This document shows, piece by piece, positions 13,105 through 23,063 of a DNA stretch of 64,000 nucleotides (the first letter of the stretch is position 1; each line of letters opens with the position of its first letter). The translations under genes were made by a program, and so were the position numbers. Source of the stretch: Phlebopus portentosus (lineage: Eukaryota > Basidiomycota > Agaricomycetes > Boletales > Boletinellaceae); NCBI GenBank assembly GCA_037892935.1, contig JAYXKI010000001.1:2604001-2668000 (forward strand). Direction: 5' to 3'. A model generated the notes under the pieces. That model saw nothing but the letters and a program-made list of their open reading frames with translations. It was not told the origin of the DNA and searched no databases.

Positions 13105-15689
13105 TTACTTTTCCTCTTTTTCCTCCTCTTCTGCCTCTGCAAATACAGGTTTGGGCTGGTTTTGCTTCCAGGCTGCGTGCAATCACCGGAGTGAGATGCA
13201 AGGCCATCGAAAAAGATCACAGCCACAGGTTTCCAGATATGGACCACATCAGCAACCGTGCCAACTGGAGGTAGAAAAACCAACCACGCACCCGCTGTCC
13301 ATCGAGGATCCTTTTCCGCAACCTCTGCGTACTTCAGCAATGCCTCCCGGGGCTATGTGTTTTTTTTTTCGTTAGCCATCGCACCATACAATGTTTGCAT
13401 TTGATGAAATAGGGGGGCCGACGGACGGACATTGCCATCGGAGGTCAATGCCGGCATGACACGTCACTCGTAATTCCAAGTGCGTTACTTCACGCGCATG
13501 TCACTCCCCATGAATGGATAAGATGGAAAAAATGGAGAAAAAGTTTCTAAAAAAATGTAAAAACTTTCGAAAGGAAAACAAAGAAATAACCGAAACACCT
13601 CGGCGCCGGAGAAAAAACACGAGTTGAAAGAGGTGGCGTTTCACAAAGGACAAGATCAGAAACATCAGGAAACAGACGGCACTCACATCTTGATCGCGAG
13701 TCGTGTCCCTGAACAAGTTCTGTACAACGTGTTGAGTCGCACTTGCACCGACGCGCCCGCCCTTCCCAGGCCCTGTGACAGGCAGCTCTGGTCGCTTGCT
13801 CTTCCGTGGGTCCATCCGCTCTTTATCCCTCTTCCTCTTGGCACTCTTCCCTTCTTCACCATCCCGGAACATAGGCAACGCATGAGGTGTAAGAATCTGT
13901 GGCTGAAGTTCTGCGGAAGCCATTGATTCGACAGTTGGCCTTTTGACGGCGGACTTGTTTGCCAACAATTTTGCGCCATTCAACGAGTGCTCCGGCGAAT
14001 ACAAACATGATACCTGTCCATTCGCTTGCCCAACCAAAATCTGCGCCCAATAGTTAGCCTCGTTTGTAATAAACGGGTATTTTATTCTTATATTACCTGG
14101 TTGATTTTGGGGTGCCAGAACACCTTGACCGGTGTGCTATCCATGTCCAGCTCTCTGACGGGCTCCAAGTCATGCCTTTGCAAGAATATTAGCTTGCCTT
14201 TCCCTCCTTTACTCGATGCTCCCAATCCAGTCACAACGAACTTTTCGTCCGGACTGAAAACAGCGTTTGTCGGAGGGTAGAGCGTGGTGATGCCACTCCG
14301 CGTCACGAGAGGTTTACGGAACGAACGTAAGTCCCATACTGTACCAGCATCAATACAGGTCAAGGAAGAGAAGGAATTACTGCACGAACGCTTCACCGTA
14401 TCGTCGCTACCCCGCGTCAGTATCGTTTTCCCATCCACTGAGAAGACGATTGAACCTGTTTCGGTGCCTTTCGTATGAGCTCCTTCGATGGTCATATCAG
14501 GTCGGACGTAGTTCGAGGTTGCCTTCCACATATGCAAAGCACCATCTAAGCAAGCACCAGCAATATACTTGGCATCATGCGAATATGCACAAGCAGTGAC
14601 CTTTGTCCGTGCACCGCGTTCCTTGGACTTCACCACAATCACCGTTTTCTGTTTTCGCTTGTCATCGACGTCCCATATTCTAATAATACACGTTAATTTG
14701 ATGCTTAAATCACTAGGCAAATTCTTACCGTATTGTTGAATCAGCCGAACTAGTTATAAATGTGTTTGATTCCTTCGGATGCCAACTGCAACTGAGAACT
14801 TCCCCAACATGGCCACTTTAGGGAAGTCAGCATTATCGTATATCATATAGTAGTAGGATCCAGGTTCATGACTTACGCAGTATGCTTCATGTCTCGAATA
14901 TACATATCACCCTTGATGAATGTTGCTCTAGCAAAATAACGAAGATTGAATAAACAAAGGCAAGTGTAAGAGAAGCAAAAAGTACTTACAACTCTTCACC
15001 ATCCCGATCATACAATTTTGGCTGGATCGTACCAGAGATGACTAGGAATTTGGTACCGTCCGGCGAGAACTTTAGATCGTTCACCTGGGTACTGTTGTCA
15101 AGTCAGGCTCATGAACCCGCTCAACTGTAAAAACCTACATAGTAAGTTCCAGCCGGCTCCCATGTCTTGAAAGGTTTCGGATTTGCACTCATTCCACCAA
15201 AGTCCCAGAGTTTGCAGTCATAGTCGTATGAACCTGACACGAAACGAGCACCTGATGGGTCAATGGCCAGCGCCGACACAACTTTGGTGTGATCCTTCAT
15301 GGGTAGCTCGTGCGATATGGGAAAGTCCGTTACGGTCTCTAGCACATTCGGATCGTATTCAGGCTCGTCTTCGTCCTCGTCGTCAACCTGCCCGTCTACT
15401 GACTGAAGAGCAACAGACGGCCCGGGCTCAGGAGATTCAGAGCGAGATGATTCGCGCTTCTCCTCCGATTTTACACCGGCCTCCTTTGACAAGCCAGGAG
15501 CTACAGGGCTGACGCTTGCTGTATCCTGCGTAGATGGTAAGGACAATATGGTCATAACTTCGAGACAAATATCAGACTCGCCCGTTTGTCTCTTGCAAAA
15601 GAACTGGAATCCACGGTCGGCTTTTTCATCTTTTGTTGTTTCCCAAAGCCAGCAATGCCCATGGCAGCCATGATATCCATGTCGGCCAT
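13105..15689 (-). CDS. WDR70-type WD40 repeat protein
   Basis: WD40 protein orthologous to WDR70, known from S. pombe and human for H2B ubiquitination and DNA end resection. Start at 15689 (MADMDIMAAMGIAGFGKQQK). A short acidic region precedes the propeller, which begins PISHELPMKDHTKVVSALAI, then GSYDYDCKLWDFGGM. Later blades read KVTACAYSHDAKYIAGACLD, LTRGSDDTVK, VFSPDEKFVVTG and VKVFWHPKINQI. The C-terminal family signature is clear: LTPHALPMFRDGEEGKSAKR, RMDPRKSKRPELPVTGPGKG. The 3' end is split: after TTRDQD a 334-nt intron (13353-13686) leads to PREALLKYAEVAEKDPRWTA, and a further intron leads to AWKQNQPKPVFAEAEEEEKE and the stop at 13105. An open frame reading through that last intron is not a separate gene. 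About eight introns. Confidence 0.9.
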
Positions 15690-15902
15690 GATGTTTGTTC
15701 ACCAACAGGACAACGTCTGGTCTGAACGTTTGAGCTGGGGAAACGTGACGAGGCCCTCCGATCGATCCGCATTGACGAATCGAATCCTGTAGGCTGTACG
15801 CGTCTCATCCATAACATAAGCCAAGCCACGACCAATATATTTTGTCCCTTCCCCTGTCCCTTCACCTGTTCGCCCTGATACACACAATATTGCTTGGTCA
15901 AT
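15690..15902. promoter_or_regulatory. Short divergent promoter
   Basis: The 213 bp between two start codons on opposite strands: WDR70-like to the left, unknown small protein to the right. Both must be transcribed from here or with overlapping 5' ends. Open frames inside it have no domain support. I see no clear TATA box. Confidence 0.5.
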
Positions 15903-16571
15903 ATGCTCAAACGACAACGTCCTTCGACCCCACCACCTACATCACTAGCCATAATACCGTCTCCCTCAGAGTTTGCTGAGACCGATCCGGACTCCTCATT
16001 TCCTCATGTCACGAAACGCAGACGGATCGTGGCGCCAGTTCTGGACGGAAGGGAAAGAGGGCCCCAATCCGCTGGTGATGATTGGATAGAGGAGGAAGAG
16101 GAAGGAGACTTGGATACGTCCGACAGTTCAACGAATGCTGCGGGTAACCTCCCCCACTGGACGGAGCAGACTGGCCAGTATAAGCACACAAACGTCTTGC
16201 TTCATCAAATTCACCTAGAACACCAGCGCCGATGTCAATCAACCCTACCCCCTGCATCGAACCGCCACTTCCACAGCGATAATAGCGCTCCATCTTTCCC
16301 TGGTAAACTCGGGAAATTCCCTCACATAGGAAATCCGGTCCGATTTCCTGAAGAACTACGCTCGCCGACTCCTACCGATAGTTCAGGAAACGCAAATGTA
16401 GATGAAGAACTAAATCAAGTTCGTGCACGATATGAAGAACACAATAGGTACAACTTTAAGTTCTCTGCATGCTGTCCCCACTAATGCAGAAGAAACAGGT
16501 TATTGGGTTCATTGGTGCGGAGACGAAAGGAAGAGAAATCCTTACATCAAGAATCGCACAACCTGACTTGA
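15903..16571 (+). CDS. Small hypothetical protein, about 200 aa
   Basis: Not recognised. I chose the ATG at 15903 (MLKRQRPSTPPPTS) over one nine bases upstream. Exon 1 encodes a disordered Ser/Pro/Glu-rich chain with a basic patch (VTKRRRIVAPV, possibly a nuclear signal) and an acidic patch (DDWIEEEEEGD). The end of exon 1 looks helical (ELNQVRARYEEHNR). A GT..AG intron from about 16447 to 16490 (donor AATAG|GTACAA, acceptor TGCAG|AAGAAA) keeps the frame and adds RNRLLGSLVRRRKEEKSLHQ before a TGA at 16569. The coherent splice and helical C-terminus argue for a real gene. A nuclear role is only a guess from the basic patch and the promoter shared with WDR70. Confidence 0.6.
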
Positions 16572-16859
16572 CATATTATACCTTACTCGTAAGCATGCGA
16601 TCACTTTCATGAGTCGTTCCCTTGCAAATGGCAATCCAGATAATTTCTGACTTACCGACCAAGCTATTCAACGCAACGGCTACCGTGTATGAGTTCACGA
16701 TTCCTGCTATTACCTCTAAATCAATAATCATTGTACAACTTATGCATGGCTTGAATAACGTCAAATGTATTACCAGGCTAATAAGCAATCAAAGTCACAA
16801 ATCATCGCGATTCTAGAGGGAATAGGACAATCAAATGTGCGAGAAAAACGCCACGTAGT

Positions 16860-17558
16860 TTATGCAAGTTTTTTCGAAACTTCGTCCAGACCTACATCGA
16901 CTTCCCTATTCAACGCCTTGCTAAGTTCCTCATTCAACAAAGCTCGCATTGAACGGTCCTCCCGATAGTAGTACCACCCATCTTTTTCCGGGACATAATC
17001 ATACCGTTTTGGTCCGCTATTGCTTCATGTTAGGAAGGGCCAACTCCGGGAGCAAAATTAAACCCACCTAAACGGCGAAGACAACCAGATTTGCTTATTG
17101 GGTGGTTGTTTGTTGATAACATACGTTCCCTTATCGGCAAGGTTCAATGTAAGAACCCCACTCTGTATTCGTCATGAGCTGAATATATCTTCAACACGGC
17201 AATTAAAAAAAATATTACTCACAGAATACTCGACTTCATACTCTGTCCGGCCTACTTCATCCAATAGTGTTTCTAGTGACTCCAAGAGTGTGTCCATCGT
17301 AGCATCCGATAGTTGATGATACTTTTCCACAGAAATATCACTTCATTTCTTCCTATGTACCAGTCAGCTTTTCGATCGGAAGAATGGGATTACTGACCTT
17401 TCTTTCACCATTGCCGGCGGCGTAGCTAGCACAGGTCGACTGACATGCACGGAGCGATGGGCAGACAAAACCCGCTTTGCAGTCACCGACCGCCGCATCC
17501 GTAAGCCACTTGATGCGCAAGCGCGACAGAATGTCCTTGAGAGCCCTCTGGTGAACAT
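16860..17558 (-). CDS. YFH1: Frataxin, mitochondrial
   Basis: Mitochondrial frataxin, which stimulates sulfur transfer on the Isu scaffold during Fe-S cluster assembly. Start at 17558 with an Arg/Ser-rich targeting presequence ([17 protein letters not shown]). The first intron joins MVKE to [18 protein letters not shown] through an AAG acceptor; the alternative upstream AG would give a stop. The fold then follows: [20 protein letters not shown] (acidic helix 1 ridge), a short intron, [20 protein letters not shown], and the family core [19 protein letters not shown]. It ends [37 protein letters not shown]. Length about 190 residues, as in other fungi. Acidic iron-binding residues and the Trp of [10 protein letters not shown] are present. 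Confidence 0.93.
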
Positions 17559-19396
17559 TGCACAAGAACGAAGAGAGTTATCGAACTCGAACTCCTGATC
17601 TGATTTGATTTGCTGTCAATTCAGGACGGACCCGAGTCGTGCACGTGACTCCATATTTGATTCGTCGTGTCACGTGTGTGTTTTAAAATTTTAGGGGTAT
17701 TTCTCACTTCTTACCATCATCTGTCAAAACACTTACATGTTCTCGAAAAAAATGTACTAAGAAATTGCGTTCGCTGCTCTGCAACTACGAAACTCTTGCG
17801 AACATCGAACTGGGCTTCTAATCGTCATTGCCATAGGCACGGACAACAAACAGATTTCAAACTATGCTTACAAAGCGATGCCCATGTTTGCTTTTTCTTC
17901 GATTGTGCTGGGGAGATATGAACTTCTACCTGTCATGGCATGTGCTTGGTTGAAAACAGCTCTAGCGATGTTCTTGCTCATCTCAGTTTTCGAGGATTTA
18001 TGTTTTAAGATCATATGCGGTAATTCTTCTGTACATTATACTGATGAGACGTCCTTAGTTTAATCTACGTGTTGCTTTACCGCATGTGTGCGCAAAAACA
18101 TCAAGAAGTACTAAATGATCCGTCTAATGACGCAAACACGGTTCTATCGGTTCTCCAGAGCGGAGATGGATCTCACCGTGATATCTGGATGTGATGTTGA
18201 AAGCAAGCTCGCTATAGACATTTCACTCGCTCTCGGCAGTCATTTTTCTTTGCAGACTCTCCTCTATCCTGAGTCATATTATCATCAGATTTCCTTCTTT
18301 ATTATGTACACTGATCATCCAGGGAGGATAACGATGGGTGATTACGCGTATTCGTGATCCTGGGGATTGATGACACCGTACAAGTACGCCAGAGCTGTAA
18401 AAATTTTAGCGAAAGTTAACTCATGTGCCGGTTCTCGAAGAGGTAAATTCCTCATTCGCGCATGCTCCGGCTTACTTAGTTGCCTTCGTCTTCCATCGCT
18501 TAGAAGGCTCCTACGCAGTACACACCACGATACAGCGACGCAGGGTACGAAAACTTTAGGCTCTTGGCCTGAGATTTGCCGACTGCGGTATTTTTGTCGT
18601 CACGGACAATGGACTGCGTGATGTGCCTTGCCATGAGCGGTCCTACCTTTTTCATCGGCAACATAAAATAATAGCTCTGAGTAGTGCACTTATAGCAAGG
18701 AGCGTCGGTGTGGGCACGTTCGACTTGTATTAATTACTTTTTTCTCGGACACTAGCATTTATTCCATCAATTGGCTGAGCGTTGATCTGACATGGCATCT
18801 GCAGGAAGTAACTGGTACGCAATTCGATTGCCAATATCCTCGCAGGGTGGCCACTGCAATGTGAGTTCCGTCGGCTCTTCCAACCTGTGCCACTTTTATA
18901 AACGAAATGGCCAAAGACATGAGTACTCCAGATGATGAAGTAAGGGCGTGCCAAGTTGTAGATGCTAAACAACTTGGTCCAGGGATCCAAGAAAGCCACT
19001 GGGCCACAACGATAAACGCGCTTGCTCGTACTTGTCGCGGGAATCAAAGGTCATGCTGTTGAGGATTGTTGCTCAAGATATACTTCTCGTAGTTCACCGT
19101 CCATGTTTTTCACAAGAGCTTGTAATGCCCTCAGAACTTAGACTATCTTCTTCAATCGAAACCGTCAAGAATAAAAGTTGGAGTATATAGCAAAAAATCC
19201 AATTTTCTTCTTTAAGATAACTATTCAATGCGCCGGTCGCTGGAGTCGTTTCTCGCCATGTTTACACAATAGCTAATCAAATTGTATTGAAGATCGATTC
19301 ATGATCGTCCGAGTCGTAACCATAACCGCGTTAAATATCAATGACGATAATAGGTGAGACGGACGACGTATTCGAGAGGAAGCACGAGGTGAAATC
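17559..19396. other. 1.8-kb stretch with no recognised gene
   Basis: Unusually long gap for this gene density. It holds disconnected ORFs on both strands: plus strand near 17878-18063 and 18115-18357, and minus strand 18730-19047 with two overlapping open frames. None shows a domain or coherent splicing that I can identify. It could be a decayed gene or old transposon sequence, or hold a lineage-specific transcript. Confidence 0.4.
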
Positions 19397-20245
19397 TCAG
19401 AGGAGACTCAATGCAGCCGCCGCAAGAAGCCCGAGTAGCCCACCAGTCTTTCGGAGAAGAGGAAGCGCCGCACTAGATTCTGTGCTGGTCGAAGATGCAG
19501 ACGTCGACGTTGAGGTGCCGTTAGCGGAAGACGTGGTCGAGTTTGAGACGAGGTTGGTGCATGAAACGTTGGATGGTATAGTAGCACTGCTCGAAAGAGT
19601 CAGATCTGCGCACTGTGGCCAAAAAAAAAAAAAAAAGTCCTCAGTTTGATGTCAATTTAGATTCATAAATCAGTGCTGACTTGGAATAGATTGCCATCAC
19701 CGCCGTTGTACTCTACCTGGATGGTGACATTCGAACCATCCTGGACGCCTTGAATATCGAGGTTCTGGATGTCGATCGCAAAGCAAGCCAATCCCTCACC
19801 GCTAGCCTGGAAGGGCTGGACGGCCAGCGGTAATGTTTGACCAGACGTCGAGGTATTAAAGACTGAGAAGTTGGTCGGGTTTTGTTCGACGGAGATGAGC
19901 ACCTGGACTATGCACAAAGACATTTTAGATGTGGACACTATCAGTTAGCGGTTTCTCACTTACCAGACCAGTTGGGGTGTTCACTATTCATGGTGATGAA
20001 GCCTTGTCCAAGAGGGAAAGTCGTCCGATTGTCGACGGCATTTGTATACCCATCTGCGAAATGGAATATTGCTGTCAGAGTGTATCATAGTCATAGCTAA
20101 ACGTCGGAGACTGACCGCAGAAGTTGGGTTCATCGTCTTCAACGAAAGGTCCGCGAGGTTCCGGGAACTGCAACTGGAAATGTGCATAGGAAGACGTCAC
20201 GAGGGCGAGAAGCCCGGATAACAGAAGAGATTTTCTAACAAGCAT
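19397..20245 (-). CDS. BIM1/X325-family copper-binding surface protein, copy A
   Basis: Secreted, probably GPI-anchored copper protein of the BIM1/X325 family (LPMO-like fold without oxidase activity; Cryptococcus Bim1 helps copper uptake with a CTR importer). I start at 20245 ([19 protein letters not shown]) rather than 20269, giving a clean signal peptide. Cleavage after SYA leaves an N-terminal histidine: [17 protein letters not shown], the first copper ligand of a His brace. Spliced exons continue [20 protein letters not shown] and NSEHPNWS, with the second conserved His. [18 protein letters not shown] follows. Four cysteines (NFCDG, LACFA, FQCAD, VSCTN) could form two disulfides. A Ser/Thr-rich stalk leads to a hydrophobic tail ([14 protein letters not shown]), a GPI signal. 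Three to four introns; the last contains a 16-T tract. Same strand as the CTR gene, 567 bp downstream of it. Confidence 0.88.
19621..19636. repeat. A16 homopolymer inside an intron
   Basis: Sixteen A on the plus strand, i.e. a T tract just before the CAG acceptor of the last intron of BIM1/X325 copy A. It acts as the polypyrimidine tract. Slippage could alter its length but not the coding frame. Confidence 0.8.
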
Positions 20246-20811
20246 CGCGACTATTAACCTGAGATTCACAGAGGGGAATTTTGCGGTGGTGCTGGTGGGG
20301 GTAGGAGAAGGCTTTTCGTATTATATATTCAGACAGTAAGTCGTCAAATCGCTGTTTCCGAATGAGAGTAACGGCAAAAACCTTTTCACAGCTCCTTTCA
20401 TAATCAAGATTTACTCACGGCTGTCCTGTCCATCTGATTGGAATGAAAACAACGGCTTCACTGCAAAACAAATTCATAGAAGAACGTCGATGTGATGCAA
20501 TCACTCTAAAGTTTGTCTCAAACTAGCCCATTGCATAGAGCACTTTTACATTCTTGGGTAATATCACGGGAAACCAAGTCACTCAAAAACGATTATATAC
20601 GCGACTGACGAGGTATTTCACAAGAAACACTCTTATATTCTGAACGCAACCAACATCATCGTCCTTCCATTGGAAGGACTATTGAATCTTGGTCAAACAT
20701 GACTGAAACGGGGATACAAACTAAATGGCAAGAAAGCACAACAATTTGTTTAGTTCCTTCCAACACGATCAAACGGTCCGACAAGCAGCATAGCAGCGAA
20801 CAGGATTGTTA
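20246..20811. promoter_or_regulatory. Promoter region of BIM1/X325 copy A
   Basis: 566 bp between the start of copy A and the stop of the CTR gene, both on the minus strand. A TATATA element at 20323-20328 lies about 78 bp upstream of the start codon. No ORF with support. Degenerate matches to fungal copper-response motifs exist but are no more than chance expectation. Confidence 0.4.
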
Positions 20812-21455
20812 TCAGTGACTTTGAGCACCGACCGTCAAAACTGAAAGACGACCAAACACAGTCTCTCCAACACCTAACCCGGCGATAATCGTAATTATAT
20901 ATGCAGCCTGAAAGGTCCTAAGCAACAACGAGGGGCAGAGGATACAGAATATTGAGCGTCCTGAGTGGAGAAAATAAGAAGCACCTTACATAACAGCCAG
21001 CATAAGTGCAAAATGGAGGAACGATTGCAAGGTGTGCATGGCACCGCGGCTGATATCGTGGGACCATATGAAAGGAGGAATAATTCGTCTTCTAGACACA
21101 GATGGTGCAGGGAGCGATGCTTGACTCGTCTTAACATCGGCAGAGGTGTTATTGTGCAAGTACACCTGACTCTGCACAAGCGCTCTAGCTCTATGGCTCC
21201 ATCAGTTTCTTTCCTAGTCATTGAGTAAATAAACTAAGACCTTTGCCTCCACCGTGCCTCTAGAACAGAACGCATTGCAACAATGTACCTTTCGAAGACC
21301 GCGAGGAAGAAGAGGATGATAGCACTTCCCGCGATGGCGCCCTTAGAGCTGGGGGCGATATCTTTGAAGAACAGATTATCACCACCAGAGAAATGAAGAT
21401 ATGAAGTCATCATCATCGAGTCCGATGAGTCGCTTGAAGAGTCGTCGTGGTCCAT
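20812..21455 (-). CDS. CTR-family copper transporter
   Basis: High-affinity Cu(I) importer of the Ctr family; forms trimers with three membrane helices. Start at 21455: an acidic/Met N-terminus (MDHDDSSSDSSDSMMM) precedes the family motif SYLHFSGGDNLFFKDIAPSS and helix 1 (GAIAGSAIILFFLAVFERYI). An intron (acceptor CTAG|AGCGC) leads through a cytosolic loop with NNTSADVK to SFLHFALMLAVM, containing the conserved MxxxM of helix 2 that forms the pore. A second intron splits this Met: AT|GTAAGG, then TFQAAYIITIIAGLGVGETV with the GxxxG of helix 3. It stops ...LTVGAQSH at 20812. About 160 residues, the size of Ctr2-type proteins; the N-terminus has few Met motifs, so plasma or vacuolar membrane cannot be decided. 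Downstream on the same strand is BIM1/X325 copy A. Confidence 0.92.
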
Positions 21456-22438
21456 CGTGAAATTCTGAAGCTGCGGGTGTAGGATGGGTAGCGTTAGTTT
21501 ATAAGTACAGCACGGCCGCGATGTAAAGTGTGACAGTCACAGTCGGGTAATATTAACTTACCGGGTCCCATGGACTGTCTCAGGCTGGTCCACGTCCACA
21601 GTCGTCGCGGTCCATGGCTTACATAATCCACGACACTACCAAGCCAAGACAAAGCCGGCCGTTTGTAGTGAAAGGGACATATCGCTCAAGAATCTGCAAA
21701 AAATAAACTGACTAGCTAACGGAAGCGAGCACCTCCGCTAACGCAATGGTATGAGCTGAGACCTCCTTGGTCTAGAGGATGACATTATGCGAATTTTGAG
21801 TGTGTACAAGATCGCAAAGCCAAAGCAACTAGTTCACACTAGTCCAACTGCTAAGAGGACAGTGGACAGAAAGCTGGCTTCCTGAGGCTTCGCTCACACC
21901 AGCTCTCCTTGTGCTCGGAAGTCTCACTGTAGTTTGCAGATATAGAGCAGCGTACTCAGGAAGCCAAAATGTATAATTCCCGTGAGACGACAACAAGGCA
22001 GGGTGGAAAGGATACAGAGCTACAGGAACGACGTATCCATTGTACCCAGCAGACGCACACGAGCAGACAAGACCGACGATCGAGCTTCGTGAGGACAACG
22101 CTCTCACCCGACCGGTAGAGAAGAGCACAGCAAGCATTTGAACCAAGGCAGTTCGTGGGAGACACAACGGCATACCGTTGCGAGGAAGGAGTAGAGGGGA
22201 GCAAGGTGATATGGAACGATGAGCGCGAACCACGAGTGAGTGATGAAGGGAGGTTACTAAAGTGGTGTTTGGTGAGCCATTTCTGCGCTAAAATGGCTCA
22301 TCGTCAGGGACCCCGGAACTCCAATCACGACTTCGTGTGAATTTCTTTCGCAATTCACATTCGTGCTACTTATGTAATATCAGTTCAAGTTGCGTCCTCT
22401 CTGCTGCGCTGCGATCGATCCTTCATTATCGTTGGAAT
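21456..22438. promoter_or_regulatory. Divergent promoter between CTR and rhodanese
   Basis: 983 bp between two start codons pointing away from each other. A minus-strand open frame (21829-22233) overlaps another open frame and resembles no family, so I do not call it. The region near CTR carries a TATA-like box, listed separately. No repeat seen. Confidence 0.45.
21498..21503 (-). promoter_or_regulatory. TATA-like box of the CTR gene
   Basis: TATAAA on the minus strand, about 45 bp upstream of the CTR start codon. A TATA box would suit a strongly regulated gene such as a copper importer. The leader would then be very short. Seen by position only. Confidence 0.4.
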
Positions 22439-23063
22439 ATGCTTAGACTTGCAATAGCGAGGCGTCATGTCATTGCGACAACTTTGAGGCCCGTTAACGT
22501 CGCGCGGAGACGCTCCCTGCCCCTCAGTTACGTTCGCTTCAACTCTAGTCGATCCTCTCAATCCTCTGGTCCTGCCTCGAAAGCAGAACCTTTCTGGAAT
22601 GCCCCAACTATCGCTTATGAGCAAGTAAAGCTGCGCACAGAACAGCCCAGCCCTGTAATATCATTATTTTTCTCAACATTCTTCCTCTTTCTGATGTCTT
22701 TGGCAGGATGCCTATCTCATTGACGTACGAGAACCCGACGAGGTTATACTCGGTTCTATCCCTTCTTCCGTCAACCTTCCGCTTTCGGTCTTGGCCGATT
22801 CGCTGCACCTCAATCCTGTGGCTTTCAAAGAAAGACACGGCTTTGAAAAACCAAAACGGAATCAGGAAATTGTATTTTACTGCCGGAGTGGGAAGAGAAG
22901 TGCGACAGCTGCAGATGTAGCTAAGAAATACGGATATTCGAAGTGCGTGTAATAATCGCCGATTTGCGGGCTCCCAAATCTGACTCATCAGCCTTTCAGT
23001 GTGCTCAATTATGAGGGTTCTTGGCTGGATTGGACCGCAAAAGAACAGGGGAAAAGTTCGTGA
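22439..23063 (+). CDS. Rhodanese-like protein, probably mitochondrial
   Basis: Single-domain rhodanese, likely a thiosulfate or persulfide sulfurtransferase like yeast Rdl1/Rdl2. I start at 22439 (MLRLAIARRHVIATTLRPVN), which gives an Arg-rich mitochondrial presequence; an in-frame ATG at 22337 would bury it. After EPFWNAPTIAYEQVKLRTEQ an intron ending GGCAG (about 22708) leads to DAYLIDVREPDEVILGSIPS, the CH2A-type motif. The active loop is FYCRSGKRSATAADVAKKYG, with catalytic Cys, RSGKR and RS as in sulfurtransferases. A final intron (donor TTCGAA|GTGCGT, acceptor TTTCAG) adds NVLNYEGSWLDWTAKEQGKS. About 165 residues. It sits between the CTR gene and BIM1/X325 copy B; whether it shares their regulation cannot be seen. 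Confidence 0.88.

Noticed and set aside
12960..13340. Minus-strand 126-codon ORF as an independent gene
   Set aside because: Its first part (KYAEVAEKDPRW) is the conserved C-terminus of the WDR70-like protein; the rest reads through an intron and into the 3' flank.
20286..20295. Match to the S. pombe Cuf1 copper motif (D-W-D-D-H-GCTG-D), and another at 21750-21759
   Set aside because: The motif is so degenerate that about one match is expected per kilobase by chance; two matches near copper genes are not evidence.
21761..21835. tRNA-like start TCCTTGGTCTAGAGGAT
   Set aside because: No acceptor stem, anticodon stem or T-loop GGTTCRA follows at the right distance.
21829..22233. 134-codon minus-strand ORF in the CTR/rhodanese promoter
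   Set aside because: Overlaps another open frame, no splice partner, no family resemblance; typical of GC-balanced intergenic DNA.
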